In this document: positions 17,991 through 28,207 of the stretch, piece after piece
How positions within the stretch are numbered: position 1 is the first letter of the stretch
How the letters are laid out: every line of letters starts with the position of its first letter
Assembly (NCBI GenBank): GCA_934096295.1
Contig: CAKOLL010000002.1
Location: forward strand, 150,832-214,831
Reading direction: 5' to 3'
From: an uncultured Bacilli bacterium
GTDB taxonomy: Bacteria > Bacillota_I > Bacilli_A > RF39 > UBA660
Length of the DNA: 64,000 nucleotides
The notes under the pieces: generated by a model
Told to the model about the DNA's origin: nothing
The model's input: the letters and a program-made list of their open reading frames with translations, nothing else
Databases searched by the model: none
Program-made: the position numbers and the translations under genes

Positions 17991-19021
17991 ATATAGAAGA
18001 ATATAATTATGATTTACCTGAGGAGTTTATTGCTCAAACTCCGCTTTCTAATCGTAGTGATTCAAAACTTTTAATCCTTGATAAAGAAAATGGTAATATT
18101 AAAGAAGAAGTATTTAAAAATATTATTAATTATTTAAATAAAGGAGATGTTTTAGTACTTAATGATACAAAAGTAATACCAGCAAGATTAATCGGAGAAA
18201 AAGAAGATACAAAGGCTGTTATAGAACTATTGCTTTTAAAAGATATCGAAGGTAATACTTGGGAATGTTTAGCTAGACCTGGTAAAAGATTACATGTTGG
18301 AACAATTATTACTTTCGGAGATGGATTATTAAAAGCAGAGGTTATAGAAAAGTTAGATGAAGGTATTGTACATGTAAAATTAATATATGAGGGAATACTT
18401 ATGGAAATACTTGAAAAATTAGGTACGATGCCTCTTCCTCCATATATACATGAAAAATTGAGTGATCAATCAAGATATCAAACTGTTTATGCTAAAAATT
18501 TAGGTAGTGCAGCAGCTCCAACCGCAGGATTACATTTTACTAAGGAGCTGCTTGAAGAAATAAAGAATAAAGGAATTGAAATACTTTATGTAACCCTCCA
18601 TGTAGGCCTTGGAACATTTAGACCTGTTGAGGTAACTGATATAACTAAACATAATATGCATAGTGAATATTATATTATGACTAAAGATGTAGCAGATGCT
18701 TTAAATAAAGCAAAAAGTGAAGGAAGAAATATATATGCAGTTGGTACTACATCTACGAGAGTATTAGAAACTGTAGCAAGTAAGTATAATGAATTTAGGG
18801 AGTGTTCCGGGGATACTAATATATTTATATATCCAGGATATACTTTTAAAGCTATTGATGGTTTAATTACTAATTTTCATTTACCTAAAAGTACATTATT
18901 AATGCTTGTATCGGCATTATCTAAAAAAGAATATATTTTAAATGCTTATGAATATGCAAAAAAGAATAATTTTAGATTTTTTTCATTCGGGGATGCCATG
19001 TTTATTAAAAAAGATATATAA
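17987..19021 (+). CDS. queA: S-adenosylmethionine:tRNA ribosyltransferase-isomerase QueA
   Basis: 344 residues. [42 protein letters not shown] and [14 protein letters not shown] are hallmark QueA segments. It transfers the ribosyl group of SAM to preQ1 at tRNA position 34 to make epoxyqueuosine. It overlaps tmk by 4 nt and ends the operon. Its usual partner tgt is not in the window; in many bacteria queA follows ruvB directly, and here five genes are inserted between them. Confidence 0.97.
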   Translation: MNIEEYNYDLPEEFIAQTPLSNRSDSKLLILDKENGNIKEEVFKNIINYLNKGDVLVLNDTKVIPARLIGEKEDTKAVIELLLLKDIEGNTWECLARPGKRLHVGTIITFGDGLLKAEVIEKLDEGIVHVKLIYEGILMEILEKLGTMPLPPYIHEKLSDQSRYQTVYAKNLGSAAAPTAGLHFTKELLEEIKNKGIEILYVTLHVGLGTFRPVEVTDITKHNMHSEYYIMTKDVADALNKAKSEGRNIYAVGTTSTRVLETVASKYNEFRECSGDTNIFIYPGYTFKAIDGLITNFHLPKSTLLMLVSALSKKEYILNAYEYAKKNNFRFFSFGDAMFIKKDI

Positions 19022-19046
19022 GAAAAATCTTATATATTTTTTATTT
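19014..19046 (+). terminator. intrinsic terminator after queA
   Basis: ATATATAAGA and TCTTATATAT form a 10-bp stem with an AAAA loop, followed by a T run. The stem overlaps the queA stop codon. Confidence 0.75.
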
Positions 19047-19086
19047 TGATAAGAAAAGTTGCTTAAATATTGTTGAAATATCGGCT

Positions 19087-19188
19087 CTTCGAAATCTAGT
19101 GGGGAGCTAAAATAACTCCTCATCGAAATTTGGTGGGGAGTTTTTATATAAAAGCTTCGAAATCTGGTGGGGAGATGATTATGGTGTT
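19087..19188 (+). repeat. three 34-bp-spaced repeats
   Basis: A 20-bp core close to CTTCGAAATCTGGTGGGGAG occurs at 19087, 19121 and 19155, each followed by 14 variable bases, giving an exact 34-bp period. The period matches the unrelated array at 2912. It lies between queA and an Rpn gene and encodes nothing. Confidence 0.8.
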
Positions 19189-19203
19189 TTATCATCTCTT
19201 TTT
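19172..19203 (+). terminator. intrinsic terminator at the end of the repeat array
   Basis: GAGATGAT and ATCATCTC form an 8-bp stem, followed by five T. The 5' arm grows out of the last repeat unit. 19204-19389 holds no gene beyond the promoter region of the Rpn gene. Confidence 0.7.
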
Positions 19204-19389
19204 ATATGTAATAGTGAATAAGAAAAAGAAAGGATGATAATAACATAAGTAAGTAATAAAAAGTTAGAAAATAATACTTAAAATAATAATTTTTGATAAA
19301 AATAAAACTAGTTCGACAAGAAGAAACAAATTTTTCATTCTGATTGTGCTAAGATAGAAAATGTTTCTTTAGAAATGGAGGTGGTAGGC

Positions 19390-20229
19390 ATGACCGAAAC
19401 AAAAGAATTTACATGGCTAAATAATGATTTAGTATTTAAACATATTTTTAGTAAAAAAGAAATAATAAAAGATTTCTTTAATTCATATCTAAAATATATT
19501 AAATCAGATTTAACTATTTCAAATGTTCGAGTTACTAAACAAAAATACATTCAAAACGATAATATTAAGTTACATGACTATTATTTAGATATTGTTTTAG
19601 TATTATCAAATGGGGAATTAGTAAATATAGAGATGTATAATAATTTCGGAGAAACAGAATGTATGAAAAGTTTAGCATATGCATCACATATATATTCGCA
19701 TCAACTTAAAAAGAATAATCCTTATAAAAATCTTAAGAAAGTAACAAGTTTTAATATTATGAGTGGTAATTACAAATTAAGTAATAATGAAATAATAAAT
19801 AAATATGAATTAATAAATGTAATAAATCATGAAAAGATATTAAAAGAAAGCATTGAAATGTTGCTAATAAGACTTGACATATTAGATGAAATACCTTATT
19901 CTATAATTGAAGAAAGATTTATAAGATGGTGTAGATTGTTATATGCAAGAACACGTGAAGAAACAATGAAAATAGCAGAGGGAGATGAATTAATGATGAG
20001 TACGGTTGAAATGGTAGATGACTTTATAAATGATCCAGAAGTGATAAGTATATTTCATGATGATTCGTGGAAGATAGTTTCAGCTGAACAACGTGGAGAA
20101 CAACGTGGAGAAACCAAAAATAAATTAGAAACTGCGAAAAACATGCTGAAAGAAAACTGTAGTCCAAAGTTTATAAGTAAAATAACAAACTTATCAATAT
20201 CTGAGATAAATAAGTTAAAAGTTAATTAA
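19390..20229 (+). CDS. Rpn-family PD-(D/E)XK nuclease / putative transposase
   Basis: 279 residues. The start is ATG 19390, 6 nt after GGAGGTGG. The N-terminus FTWLNNDLVFKHIFS and the DIVLVLSNGELVNIEMY segment match the Rpn (YhgA-like, DUF4351-related) nuclease core, with the usual Lys position changed. The C-terminus has a doubled EQRGEQRGE and an SIEEINKL-like tail typical of the family. E. coli Rpn proteins stimulate RecA-independent recombination and act in phage defence. A second, distant member lies at 30118. Confidence 0.8.
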   Translation: MTETKEFTWLNNDLVFKHIFSKKEIIKDFFNSYLKYIKSDLTISNVRVTKQKYIQNDNIKLHDYYLDIVLVLSNGELVNIEMYNNFGETECMKSLAYASHIYSHQLKKNNPYKNLKKVTSFNIMSGNYKLSNNEIINKYELINVINHEKILKESIEMLLIRLDILDEIPYSIIEERFIRWCRLLYARTREETMKIAEGDELMMSTVEMVDDFINDPEVISIFHDDSWKIVSAEQRGEQRGETKNKLETAKNMLKENCSPKFISKITNLSISEINKLKVN

Positions 20230-20234
20230 TTAGT

Positions 20235-20267
20235 AAAGATAATATTTGAAAAAAGTATTATCTTTTT
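20235..20267 (+). terminator. intrinsic terminator
   Basis: AAAGATAATA and TATTATCTTT form a 10-bp stem with a T run, after the Rpn gene. Confidence 0.8.
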
Positions 20268-20353
20268 AAATTATCAAAAATATGTAAAATTTATGTATTT
20301 TTATTGTTTGGTAAGGGGTTAAGTGATAAAATAAGAACATGGGAGGATTAGAA

Positions 20354-22984
20354 ATGGAAAAATATGTTTATTTGTTTCAAGAAGGAAACAAGGATATGCG
20401 TAATACCCTTGGGGGTAAAGGTGCTAATTTAGCAGAAATGACTAATATTGGATTACCTGTTCCAAGTGGGTTTACAGTTACAACAGAAGCTTGTAACAAG
20501 TATTATGAAGATGGAAAGGAATTATCTAGTGAAGTAATAGAACAAATTAAAGAAGCTTTGGCTAAACTAGAAGAAAAAAGTGGTAAGAAATTTGGTGATA
20601 AAACAAATCCATTACTAGTAAGTGTAAGAAGTGGTGCAAGAGCTAGTATGCCAGGTATGATGGATACTGTACTTAATTTAGGTTTAAATGATGAAATAGC
20701 AGCATCTTTCGCTGAAAAAATTGGTAATAAAAGATTTGTTTATGATTCTTATAGAAGATTTATTCAAATGTTTGCCGATGTAGTTAAAGGTTATGCAAAA
20801 AGTAAATTTGAAACTATTATAGATGAAGTTAAAGCTAAAAAAGGTGTTAAAAATGATATCGATTTAGATGAAGATGATATGTTTGAATTAACTAATCTAT
20901 TTAAAAATGCTTATAAAGAATTTGCAGGAGAAGATTTTCCTCAAGAACCATTTACACAATTAATTGAGGCTGTTAAAGCTGTATTTAGAAGTTGGAATAA
21001 TGAAAGAGCTATTTATTATAGAAGAATAAATGATATTCCATCTAGTTGGGGAACAGCAGTTAATGTTCAAGAAATGGTTTATGGTAATAGCGGAGATAAA
21101 TCAGGAACTGGTGTTGCATTTACAAGAAATCCCGCAACTGGTGAAAAAGCATTATTCGGAGAATACTTAATTAATGCACAAGGTGAAGATGTTGTTGCTG
21201 GTATTCGTACACCTAGCCCAATTGCAACATTAAAAACTGAAATGCCTGAAGTTTATGAAGAATTTGCTAGTATTGCCCAAGAATTAGAAAATCATTATAA
21301 AGATATGCAAGATATGGAATTTACTATTGAAAATGGTAAGTTATTCATTCTTCAAACAAGAAATGGTAAAAGAACAGCAAGTGCTGCTGTTAAAGTTGCT
21401 GTTGATTTAGTAAATGAAGGAATGATTACTAAAGAAGAAGCTATATTAATGGTTGATCCAAAACAACTTGATGCCTTATTACATCCAACATTTACTACTG
21501 AATCACTAAAAAATGGTAAAGTAGTTGCTGAAGGTTTGGCTGCATCACCTGGAGCAGGAACTGGAAGAATTTATTTTACAGCTAGTGATGTAATTGAAAA
21601 CAAGAAAAAAGGTATTGATTCATTACTTGTTAGACTTGAAACATCACCAGAAGACATTGAAGGTATGAACTCAAGTAAAGGTGTTTTAACTATTCGTGGT
21701 GGTATGACTAGTCATGCAGCAGTAGTTGCTCGTGGTATGGGTATTTGCTGTGTAAGTGGAGCATCAACTATCGTTTTAAATGAAGAAGAAAAAACACTTA
21801 AAATGCCAGATGGAAGTATCTTTAAAGAAGGAGATTACTTATCAATTGATGGTTCAACTGGTAAAGTATATGCTGGTAAACTAGAAATGCAAGAAGCATC
21901 TATAAGTGGAGACTTTGAAACATTTATGTCTTGGGCAGATGAAGCTAGAGACTTAAGAGTAAGAACAAATGCTGATACACCAAAGGATGCAATGCAAGCA
22001 AGAAAATTCGGAGCTGAAGGAATTGGTCTTTGTCGTACAGAACACATGTTCTTTGAGAAAGACAGAATATTTAACTTTAGAAAAATGATTTGTGCAACAA
22101 CTCTAGAAGAAAGAGAAAAAGCTTTAGAAAATATTTTACCATATCAAAGAAAAGACTTTGAAGGTTTATTTGAAGCTATGGCTCCATATAGTGTTGTTAT
22201 TAGATACTTGGATCCACCTCTACATGAATTTTTACCAAAAACAGAGGCAGAAATTAAAGAACTTGCAGATGATTTAGGTAAAACTGTTGAAGAATTACAT
22301 GAAGTAATTGCATCACTTAAAGAATTCAACCCAATGATGGGACATAGAGGATGCCGTTTAGCAATTACTTATCCTGAAATTGCTAAAATGCAAACAAGAG
22401 CTGTTATTGAAGCTGCAATTAATGTAACTAAGAAAGGTACTCCAGTTACACCTGAAATTATGATACCTTTAGTTGGTGAAGTTAAAGAATTAAAATATGT
22501 TAAAGAAATCGTAGTTAAGACTGCAGATGAAATTATTGCAGCATCTGGTATAGATTTAAAATATGAAGTTGGAACAATGATTGAAATTCCAAGGGCTGCA
22601 CTTTTAGCAGACCAAATAGCTACAGAAGCTGAATTCTTCAGTTTTGGTACAAATGACTTAACTCAAATGACATATGGATTCTCTAGAGATGATGCTGGTA
22701 AATTCTTAAATTCATATTATGAAAAAGGAATATTTGAATTTGATCCATTTGCTCGTATTGACTTTGATGGTGTTGGACTACTTATGGAAATGGGAGCAAC
22801 AAAAGGTAGAAGCGTTAATCCAAAATTATCTTTGGGTATTTGTGGAGAACATGGTGGAGATCCAGCAAGTGTTGCCTTCTGTGATAAACTAGGATTTAAT
22901 TATGTATCTTGTTCACCATATAGAGTGCCAATTGCTAGACTAGCAGCAGCTAAAGCAGCTATTTTAAGAAAACAAAGTAAATAA
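20354..22984 (+). CDS. ppdK: pyruvate, phosphate dikinase
   Basis: 876 residues from ATG 20354, which follows GGGAGG; the ATG at 20339 lies before that site. The ATP-grasp domain (LGGKGANLAEMT, SVRSGARASMPGMMDT) is followed by the phosphohistidine domain with GGMTSHAAVVARGMG (catalytic His in TSHA) and the PEP-binding barrel (GLCRTEHMFF, MGHRGCRLAI, SFGTNDLTQM, CGEHGGDP). It interconverts pyruvate, ATP and Pi with PEP, AMP and PPi, and in fermenting gut Firmicutes it often works in glycolysis. It has no regulatory partner gene here. Confidence 0.97.
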   Translation: MEKYVYLFQEGNKDMRNTLGGKGANLAEMTNIGLPVPSGFTVTTEACNKYYEDGKELSSEVIEQIKEALAKLEEKSGKKFGDKTNPLLVSVRSGARASMPGMMDTVLNLGLNDEIAASFAEKIGNKRFVYDSYRRFIQMFADVVKGYAKSKFETIIDEVKAKKGVKNDIDLDEDDMFELTNLFKNAYKEFAGEDFPQEPFTQLIEAVKAVFRSWNNERAIYYRRINDIPSSWGTAVNVQEMVYGNSGDKSGTGVAFTRNPATGEKALFGEYLINAQGEDVVAGIRTPSPIATLKTEMPEVYEEFASIAQELENHYKDMQDMEFTIENGKLFILQTRNGKRTASAAVKVAVDLVNEGMITKEEAILMVDPKQLDALLHPTFTTESLKNGKVVAEGLAASPGAGTGRIYFTASDVIENKKKGIDSLLVRLETSPEDIEGMNSSKGVLTIRGGMTSHAAVVARGMGICCVSGASTIVLNEEEKTLKMPDGSIFKEGDYLSIDGSTGKVYAGKLEMQEASISGDFETFMSWADEARDLRVRTNADTPKDAMQARKFGAEGIGLCRTEHMFFEKDRIFNFRKMICATTLEEREKALENILPYQRKDFEGLFEAMAPYSVVIRYLDPPLHEFLPKTEAEIKELADDLGKTVEELHEVIASLKEFNPMMGHRGCRLAITYPEIAKMQTRAVIEAAINVTKKGTPVTPEIMIPLVGEVKELKYVKEIVVKTADEIIAASGIDLKYEVGTMIEIPRAALLADQIATEAEFFSFGTNDLTQMTYGFSRDDAGKFLNSYYEKGIFEFDPFARIDFDGVGLLMEMGATKGRSVNPKLSLGICGEHGGDPASVAFCDKLGFNYVSCSPYRVPIARLAAAKAAILRKQSK

Positions 22985-22992
22985 AATTTTTA

Positions 22993-23024
22993 AAATCTAA
23001 CATTAAGTTGTTAGATTTTTTTTT
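22993..23024 (+). terminator. intrinsic terminator after ppdK
   Basis: AAATCTAAC and GTTAGATTT form a 9-bp stem followed by a long T run. Confidence 0.85.
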
Positions 23025-23191
23025 GTAATTTTTTAGGTAATTACTAAAAAATTACACTTTTTGAACACACTCGACACAAACCAACAAATTATTCGGATTA
23101 AGTATGCTTTAATAGATTCTTGTGAGGTGATTTTTATAAGAAAGATTGTAATTTAAGAATAAAATGGGGCAAAAAGAAAGATGAGGTTATA

Positions 23192-23926
23192 GTGAAAAGA
23201 ATTAGTGATAGTAGTAAAAGTTTTTATCCTGGTGTGTTAAAAGAATATTTTATTGATAGTATTATCAAAAGTAGATTTAAAGATAAGGTAGTGTATGATG
23301 ATTTAGATAACTTAACAATATGTATTAAAGGCTTTTGTATAACTATGTTTAATGTTAATATGTTTTTTAAAGAAATTTTTAGACATTATAAATTAATTAA
23401 TTTTAAAGTGCAAGAAATTAGTATTCTTTATCATGATAATTCGTACCAGGAGTATTTAGTTAAGGTAGGTACAACATATAAAAATGTAAAATGGGTTTTA
23501 CCTATTAGAATTATCGGTGGCTTCTTATATTTTCCAATGGGAAAACAAAGAAAAGTTTATTTGTCAAAATTTAAGAATAAGGTCTTGATTAATGAAATTA
23601 CAAATGTAGAAAAATTAACATTTGCTTTTTATAAGATTATAAATAATATTTTGGTAAATAATGAATTGCTTTTAAAATATTATATTTTATTTAATAAAAG
23701 GATAAGTAGAAAATTAATGATAGAAACTACTATGGATTTTTATCAAGTGAAGGAAGAAAGTATTAATATAGAAAAAATAAAAAATAGAATAAAAATTTTA
23801 AAAAGTGATAAAAGGTTAAGAAAGTCATGGCATATTTATAAAGAAAAAAATGATGTTAAAACTGGATATGATGATATTCTATGTGCAATAGAATTATTGT
23901 GGGTATCCTTAAGGAAGGTGGTTTAA
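23192..23926 (+). CDS. hypothetical protein
   Basis: 244 residues, very rich in Lys and Ile, with no signal peptide and no motif that I recognise. The start GTG follows GATGAGG. It directly precedes a thioester adhesin gene (stop and start adjacent), so the two are probably coexpressed. The mid-region contains aromatic and hydrophobic stretches (WVLPIRIIGGFLYFPMG) but no clear membrane span. Function unknown. Confidence 0.6.
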   Translation: MKRISDSSKSFYPGVLKEYFIDSIIKSRFKDKVVYDDLDNLTICIKGFCITMFNVNMFFKEIFRHYKLINFKVQEISILYHDNSYQEYLVKVGTTYKNVKWVLPIRIIGGFLYFPMGKQRKVYLSKFKNKVLINEITNVEKLTFAFYKIINNILVNNELLLKYYILFNKRISRKLMIETTMDFYQVKEESINIEKIKNRIKILKSDKRLRKSWHIYKEKNDVKTGYDDILCAIELLWVSLRKVV

Positions 23927-25612
23927 ATGGTTAAAAAGGTAATTATTTTAGTTTTAAGTATGTTTAGCTTTATCGTAAATACACAATGTGTTTCGTTTAA
24001 GGGCGGAGATGTTATTGATGGTGTTTATGTTTTGAAAATTAAAAGTAATGGAGAAAAAGAATATAAAAAGGGACAATTTATAGTAGATGAGTATGGGGAT
24101 TATGTTTATTGTTTAGAACCTTTTATCAAAGTAAATAATAGTTCTAAATATGATGAATACTCAGATAATTTTGCTAAACCTTTGGGTATAAGTGATGAAT
24201 TGTGGCAAAAAATAAATTTAATAAGTTATTATGGTTATAAATATAAGGATAGTGTTCATAATCATAATGAAGCAAAATGGTACTATATTACTCAAATGAT
24301 GATATGGCAAGTTGTTAGTCCAGAATCTCGATTTTATTTTACGGATAGTTTTAAAGGAAATATTAATGCTACACTTTTTGAAAATGAAATAAAAGAGATA
24401 AATGATTTAATAAGTAATCATTTTGTAATACCAGAATTTAAAGTTCCAGATGCATATATCGGGGATACTCTTACAATAATTGATCAAAATGGAGTTTTAA
24501 GTAAATTTTCGAGTGATGATTTTGTAAGTATTAAAGGAAATATTTTAACTATAGATATAAAGAAAAAAGAAAACACTTTTACTTTAAGAAAAAGTACTAA
24601 TAATAAAGCTTATATCTTTGTAAGTAGCGATAGCCAAAATATTTTAAAAGGTAAAATGGATGTTTTAGTTAAAGCTAATTATATTATTAAAGGTAAACCA
24701 GTTTTAGGTAAAATTAGTTTAAAAAAATACGGAGAAATATACAATAATGGAAATTATTCTAAAGAAGTTTTAGAAGGAGTAACGTTTACTTTGTATGATG
24801 AAAATAGGAATATCTTAAGGGATGTGGTTACGAACAAGGATGGAGAAGCTGTTTTCGGTGATTTACCTGAAGGGAAATATTATATTAAAGAAACTGGAAG
24901 TATTGATGGATATGTTTTAGATGATAGAGAATATGAAGTAATATTAAAGTTAAATAAAAATAATATAATGATAGATGTGTTTTTAGAAATAGAGAATGTT
25001 TTAGATAAAGGTAAGTTAGTTATTAAGAAAATAGATTTTGATAATGGATTTCCTTTAGAAAATACAAAATTTGTAATTATGAAGGATGATGTAATAATAC
25101 ATGAGGGAGTAACTAATAAAGATGGAATACTTGAAGTAAAAGATTTACCGTTTGGAAAATACTTAATTAAAGAAATAGAAGCAAAGAGTGGGTATGTACT
25201 TGATGAGATGGTTTATGAGGTAAAGGTAGATGGTAATAATAAAGATATTTTGTTAGAAATAAAAAATGAACTTGAAAAGGGAAAGCTTGTTATAAAAAAA
25301 GTTAATGCTAGTAATAATGAAGCTATAAGTAATACGGAATTTGTTATTATAAAAGATGGTATTATAATATATAAAGGAGTTACAAATGAATATGGAATAC
25401 TTGAGGTGAATGATCTTGTTTTAGGTAAATATGTTATTAGAGAAACAAGAGCTAGTGATGGATTTATATTAAATGAAGAAGAAATTGATATTACATTAGA
25501 TAAAGATATAAATTATATAGAAATATCTAATATTCCTGATACTGATATACAAGTTAATAAGTTAATTTTATATTTTGATGATAAGTTGAAAAATAAAAAA
25601 GTTTTGGTTTAA
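23927..25612 (+). CDS. thioester-domain surface adhesin with three Cna-B/SpaA-like repeats
   Basis: 561 residues. A signal peptide covers about the first 20. Residues 25-150 contain VYCLEPF and ITQMMIWQV, matching the Cys and Gln that form the internal thioester of TED adhesins such as those of Gram-positive pili. Three SpaA/Cna-B beta-sandwich repeats follow (GVTFTLYD / GEAVFGDLPEGKYYIKE, then two copies with VTNKDGILEV / GKY-IKE), separated by GKLVIKK linkers. The C-terminus has NIPDTD where a sortase motif would be expected, but no hydrophobic anchor follows. It may be secreted, or the anchor may be degraded. Confidence 0.75.
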   Translation: MVKKVIILVLSMFSFIVNTQCVSFKGGDVIDGVYVLKIKSNGEKEYKKGQFIVDEYGDYVYCLEPFIKVNNSSKYDEYSDNFAKPLGISDELWQKINLISYYGYKYKDSVHNHNEAKWYYITQMMIWQVVSPESRFYFTDSFKGNINATLFENEIKEINDLISNHFVIPEFKVPDAYIGDTLTIIDQNGVLSKFSSDDFVSIKGNILTIDIKKKENTFTLRKSTNNKAYIFVSSDSQNILKGKMDVLVKANYIIKGKPVLGKISLKKYGEIYNNGNYSKEVLEGVTFTLYDENRNILRDVVTNKDGEAVFGDLPEGKYYIKETGSIDGYVLDDREYEVILKLNKNNIMIDVFLEIENVLDKGKLVIKKIDFDNGFPLENTKFVIMKDDVIIHEGVTNKDGILEVKDLPFGKYLIKEIEAKSGYVLDEMVYEVKVDGNNKDILLEIKNELEKGKLVIKKVNASNNEAISNTEFVIIKDGIIIYKGVTNEYGILEVNDLVLGKYVIRETRASDGFILNEEEIDITLDKDINYIEISNIPDTDIQVNKLILYFDDKLKNKKVLV

Positions 25613-25656
25613 AAAAGTTAATCCTCGTGTTATAATAAGTCATGAGGTTTTGAAGT

Positions 25657-28206
25657 ATGAAATTAAGTGAAGTAGATAGAACAAAATTAAGTCCGATGAT
25701 GGCTCAATATATTGAAATAAAAGATAAGTATAAGGATGAACTTGTCTTTTATCGTTTGGGAGACTTTTATGAAATGTTTTTTGATGATGCTTTAATTGCT
25801 TCAAGAGAACTAGAACTTACATTAACTGGAAGAGTTGCAGGATTAGATGAAAAAGTTCCAATGTGTGGTGTACCTCATGCTAATGTTAAAACTTATATTG
25901 AAAGGTTAGTAAATAAAGGATATCGTGTTGCTATTTGTGAACAATTAGAGGATCCTAAAACTACGAAAGGTATGGTAAAAAGAGGTATTGTTGATGTAAT
26001 TAGTAAGGGTACTATTGCTGATAATGATTTACTTAATGATAAAGATTCTTCATATATAGCTAGTATATTATTTTTTAGTGATAGTATTCTTATGACTATT
26101 TTAGATATATCTACGAGTTATTTAGCTACGATTACTTTGGAAAATAATGAAGAAATATTAGTTAATGAAATATTAGAACTTAATTTAAAAGAGGTAATAT
26201 TTGTTGATAATTTAAATACTAGTTTAATAAATTTATTGAAGAATACTTATAGTATTGAAGTTACGATAAGTAATGAATTTTTATGGAATAAATATCAAGA
26301 TTTATTTAATATTATTACGGATGCTAGAGTTAAAAGCGGTGTTGCGCATTTATTTTATTACTTAGATGTAAGACAATTAAAAGATTTAAGCCATATAACT
26401 AAGATTAATTATTTAAAAAAGAATGATTATTTGGAAATGGATATTCATAGTATTAGAAATCTAGAGTTGATAGAAACGTTAAGATTAAAAGAGAGAACTT
26501 ATTCATTGTTGTGGCTTTTAGATAAATGTAAAACTGCGATGGGGAGTAGAAAACTTAAAAGTTGGCTATTAAATCCTTTAAAAAGTAAAGATAAAATTAA
26601 TGAAAGATATGATAAGATTGAAAAACTTAATAATGAATTTATTATTAAAGATGAAATTAAAAATATATTGTATGAGGTATATGATATAGAAAGATTATCA
26701 GGAAAAGTTATTAATGGTTCTTTGAATGCTAGAGATTTATTGCAACTTAAAAATAGTATTAAAGTTTTACCAATGTTAAAAGAAAAAATTGATAGTTTAG
26801 GTTTTGATTATGAAATTAATACACATGGAGATATTTTTAAATTATTAGATGATGCTATTGTGGATGACCCTCCGATATCTATAAAAGAAGGATATATGAT
26901 TAAAGAAGGATATAATAATGAACTTGATGAACTTAGAAATATTCGTAGTGGTGGTAAAGATTTTGTAGCATCTTTTGAAGCAAAAGTTAAAGAAGAAACG
27001 GGAATAAAGAGTTTAAAAGTCGGTTTTAATAAAGTTTTTGGTTATTTTATTGAAGTTCCAAATGGAAGCAAAGGTTTAGTTAAAGATGAATATCATTGGG
27101 AAAGAAGACAAACATTAACTAATTGTGAAAGATATATTTCTCCAGCTTTAAAAGAAAAAGAAAGTATGATTCTAAATGCTGAAGAAAATATTATTGAGTT
27201 AGAATATAAGTTATTTTGTGATATCAAAGAAACTATTAAAAAAGAGGTGCCAAAACTTAATACAACTGCAGATGTTTTAAGTGAAATAGATGCTTTAACA
27301 TCACTTTCTATATGTAGTGAAGAATATAATTTAGTTAGACCTGTTTTAACAGATGAACATGTTATTGATATTAAAAATGGTAGACACCCAGTTGTAGAAA
27401 TGGTTAGTAAGATGGAATATGTACCAAATGATTGTGTTTTAGAAAATGGTATTAATACATTACTTATAACAGGGCCTAATATGAGTGGTAAATCTACATT
27501 TATGAGACAACTTGCTATAATTGTTATTATGGCTCAGATGGGTTCTTTTGTTCCTTGTTCTTCAGCAACTTTACCGATTGTAGATAAGATATTTACAAGA
27601 ATTGGGGCAAGTGATGATTTAGTTAGTGGTGAATCAACATTTATGGTGGAAATGAAGGAAGCTCGAAATGCTATAGCAGGAGCAACTAGTTCAAGTTTAA
27701 TTTTATTTGATGAACTAGGTCGTGGTACTGCAACGTATGATGGAATGAGTTTAGCACAGGCAATACTTGAGTACATTAGTGAAAATATCAGAGCATTTAC
27801 TTTGTTTTCTACACATTATCATGAACTTACAAGATTAGATAAAAAGTATAAAAATATAAAAAACGTCCATGTAAGTGCTGTAGAAAATGGAAATGAAATT
27901 ACATTTTTACATAAGGTTAAGAGTGGTGCAGTTGATAAAAGTTATGGTATTCATGTGGCAAGACTGGCAAAAATGCCTGAAAAATTATTAGATAGAGCTG
28001 AATTAATTTTGGAAGAGTATGAAAATAATGCTAAGAAGAAAAATCCAGAAGAAAAGATTCAACTTGCAATGGATTTTGAACCAATTGTTAAAAAAGATGA
28101 TATAATAAAAGAGACATTAGAAAAAATTGATGTTTTAAATACTACACCAATGGAAGCACTTAATGTATTATTTGATTTAAAACAGAAGATAAAAAAGGGT
28201 GATTGA
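25657..28206 (+). CDS. mutS: DNA mismatch repair protein MutS
   Basis: 849 residues. FYRLGDFYEMFFDDA is the mismatch-binding Phe-x-Glu loop; TGPNMSGKST is Walker A; FDELGRGTATYDG is Walker B; STHYHELT follows. It is full length, with the C-terminal region ending near FDLKQKIKK. It recognises mispairs after replication. mutL, the usual neighbour, is not here; an ABC exporter gene overlaps its end instead. Confidence 0.97.
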   Translation: MKLSEVDRTKLSPMMAQYIEIKDKYKDELVFYRLGDFYEMFFDDALIASRELELTLTGRVAGLDEKVPMCGVPHANVKTYIERLVNKGYRVAICEQLEDPKTTKGMVKRGIVDVISKGTIADNDLLNDKDSSYIASILFFSDSILMTILDISTSYLATITLENNEEILVNEILELNLKEVIFVDNLNTSLINLLKNTYSIEVTISNEFLWNKYQDLFNIITDARVKSGVAHLFYYLDVRQLKDLSHITKINYLKKNDYLEMDIHSIRNLELIETLRLKERTYSLLWLLDKCKTAMGSRKLKSWLLNPLKSKDKINERYDKIEKLNNEFIIKDEIKNILYEVYDIERLSGKVINGSLNARDLLQLKNSIKVLPMLKEKIDSLGFDYEINTHGDIFKLLDDAIVDDPPISIKEGYMIKEGYNNELDELRNIRSGGKDFVASFEAKVKEETGIKSLKVGFNKVFGYFIEVPNGSKGLVKDEYHWERRQTLTNCERYISPALKEKESMILNAEENIIELEYKLFCDIKETIKKEVPKLNTTADVLSEIDALTSLSICSEEYNLVRPVLTDEHVIDIKNGRHPVVEMVSKMEYVPNDCVLENGINTLLITGPNMSGKSTFMRQLAIIVIMAQMGSFVPCSSATLPIVDKIFTRIGASDDLVSGESTFMVEMKEARNAIAGATSSSLILFDELGRGTATYDGMSLAQAILEYISENIRAFTLFSTHYHELTRLDKKYKNIKNVHVSAVENGNEITFLHKVKSGAVDKSYGIHVARLAKMPEKLLDRAELILEEYENNAKKKNPEEKIQLAMDFEPIVKKDDIIKETLEKIDVLNTTPMEALNVLFDLKQKIKKGD

Positions 28207-28207
28207 T

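Noticed and set aside
19087..19188. Mini-CRISPR with 20-bp repeats and 14-bp spacers
   Set aside because: The variable parts are too short, one builds a terminator, and no cas genes are present.
25500..25656. Frameshifted sortase anchor at the end of the adhesin
   Set aside because: The other two frames after the NIPDTD codons soon meet stops and give no hydrophobic segment.
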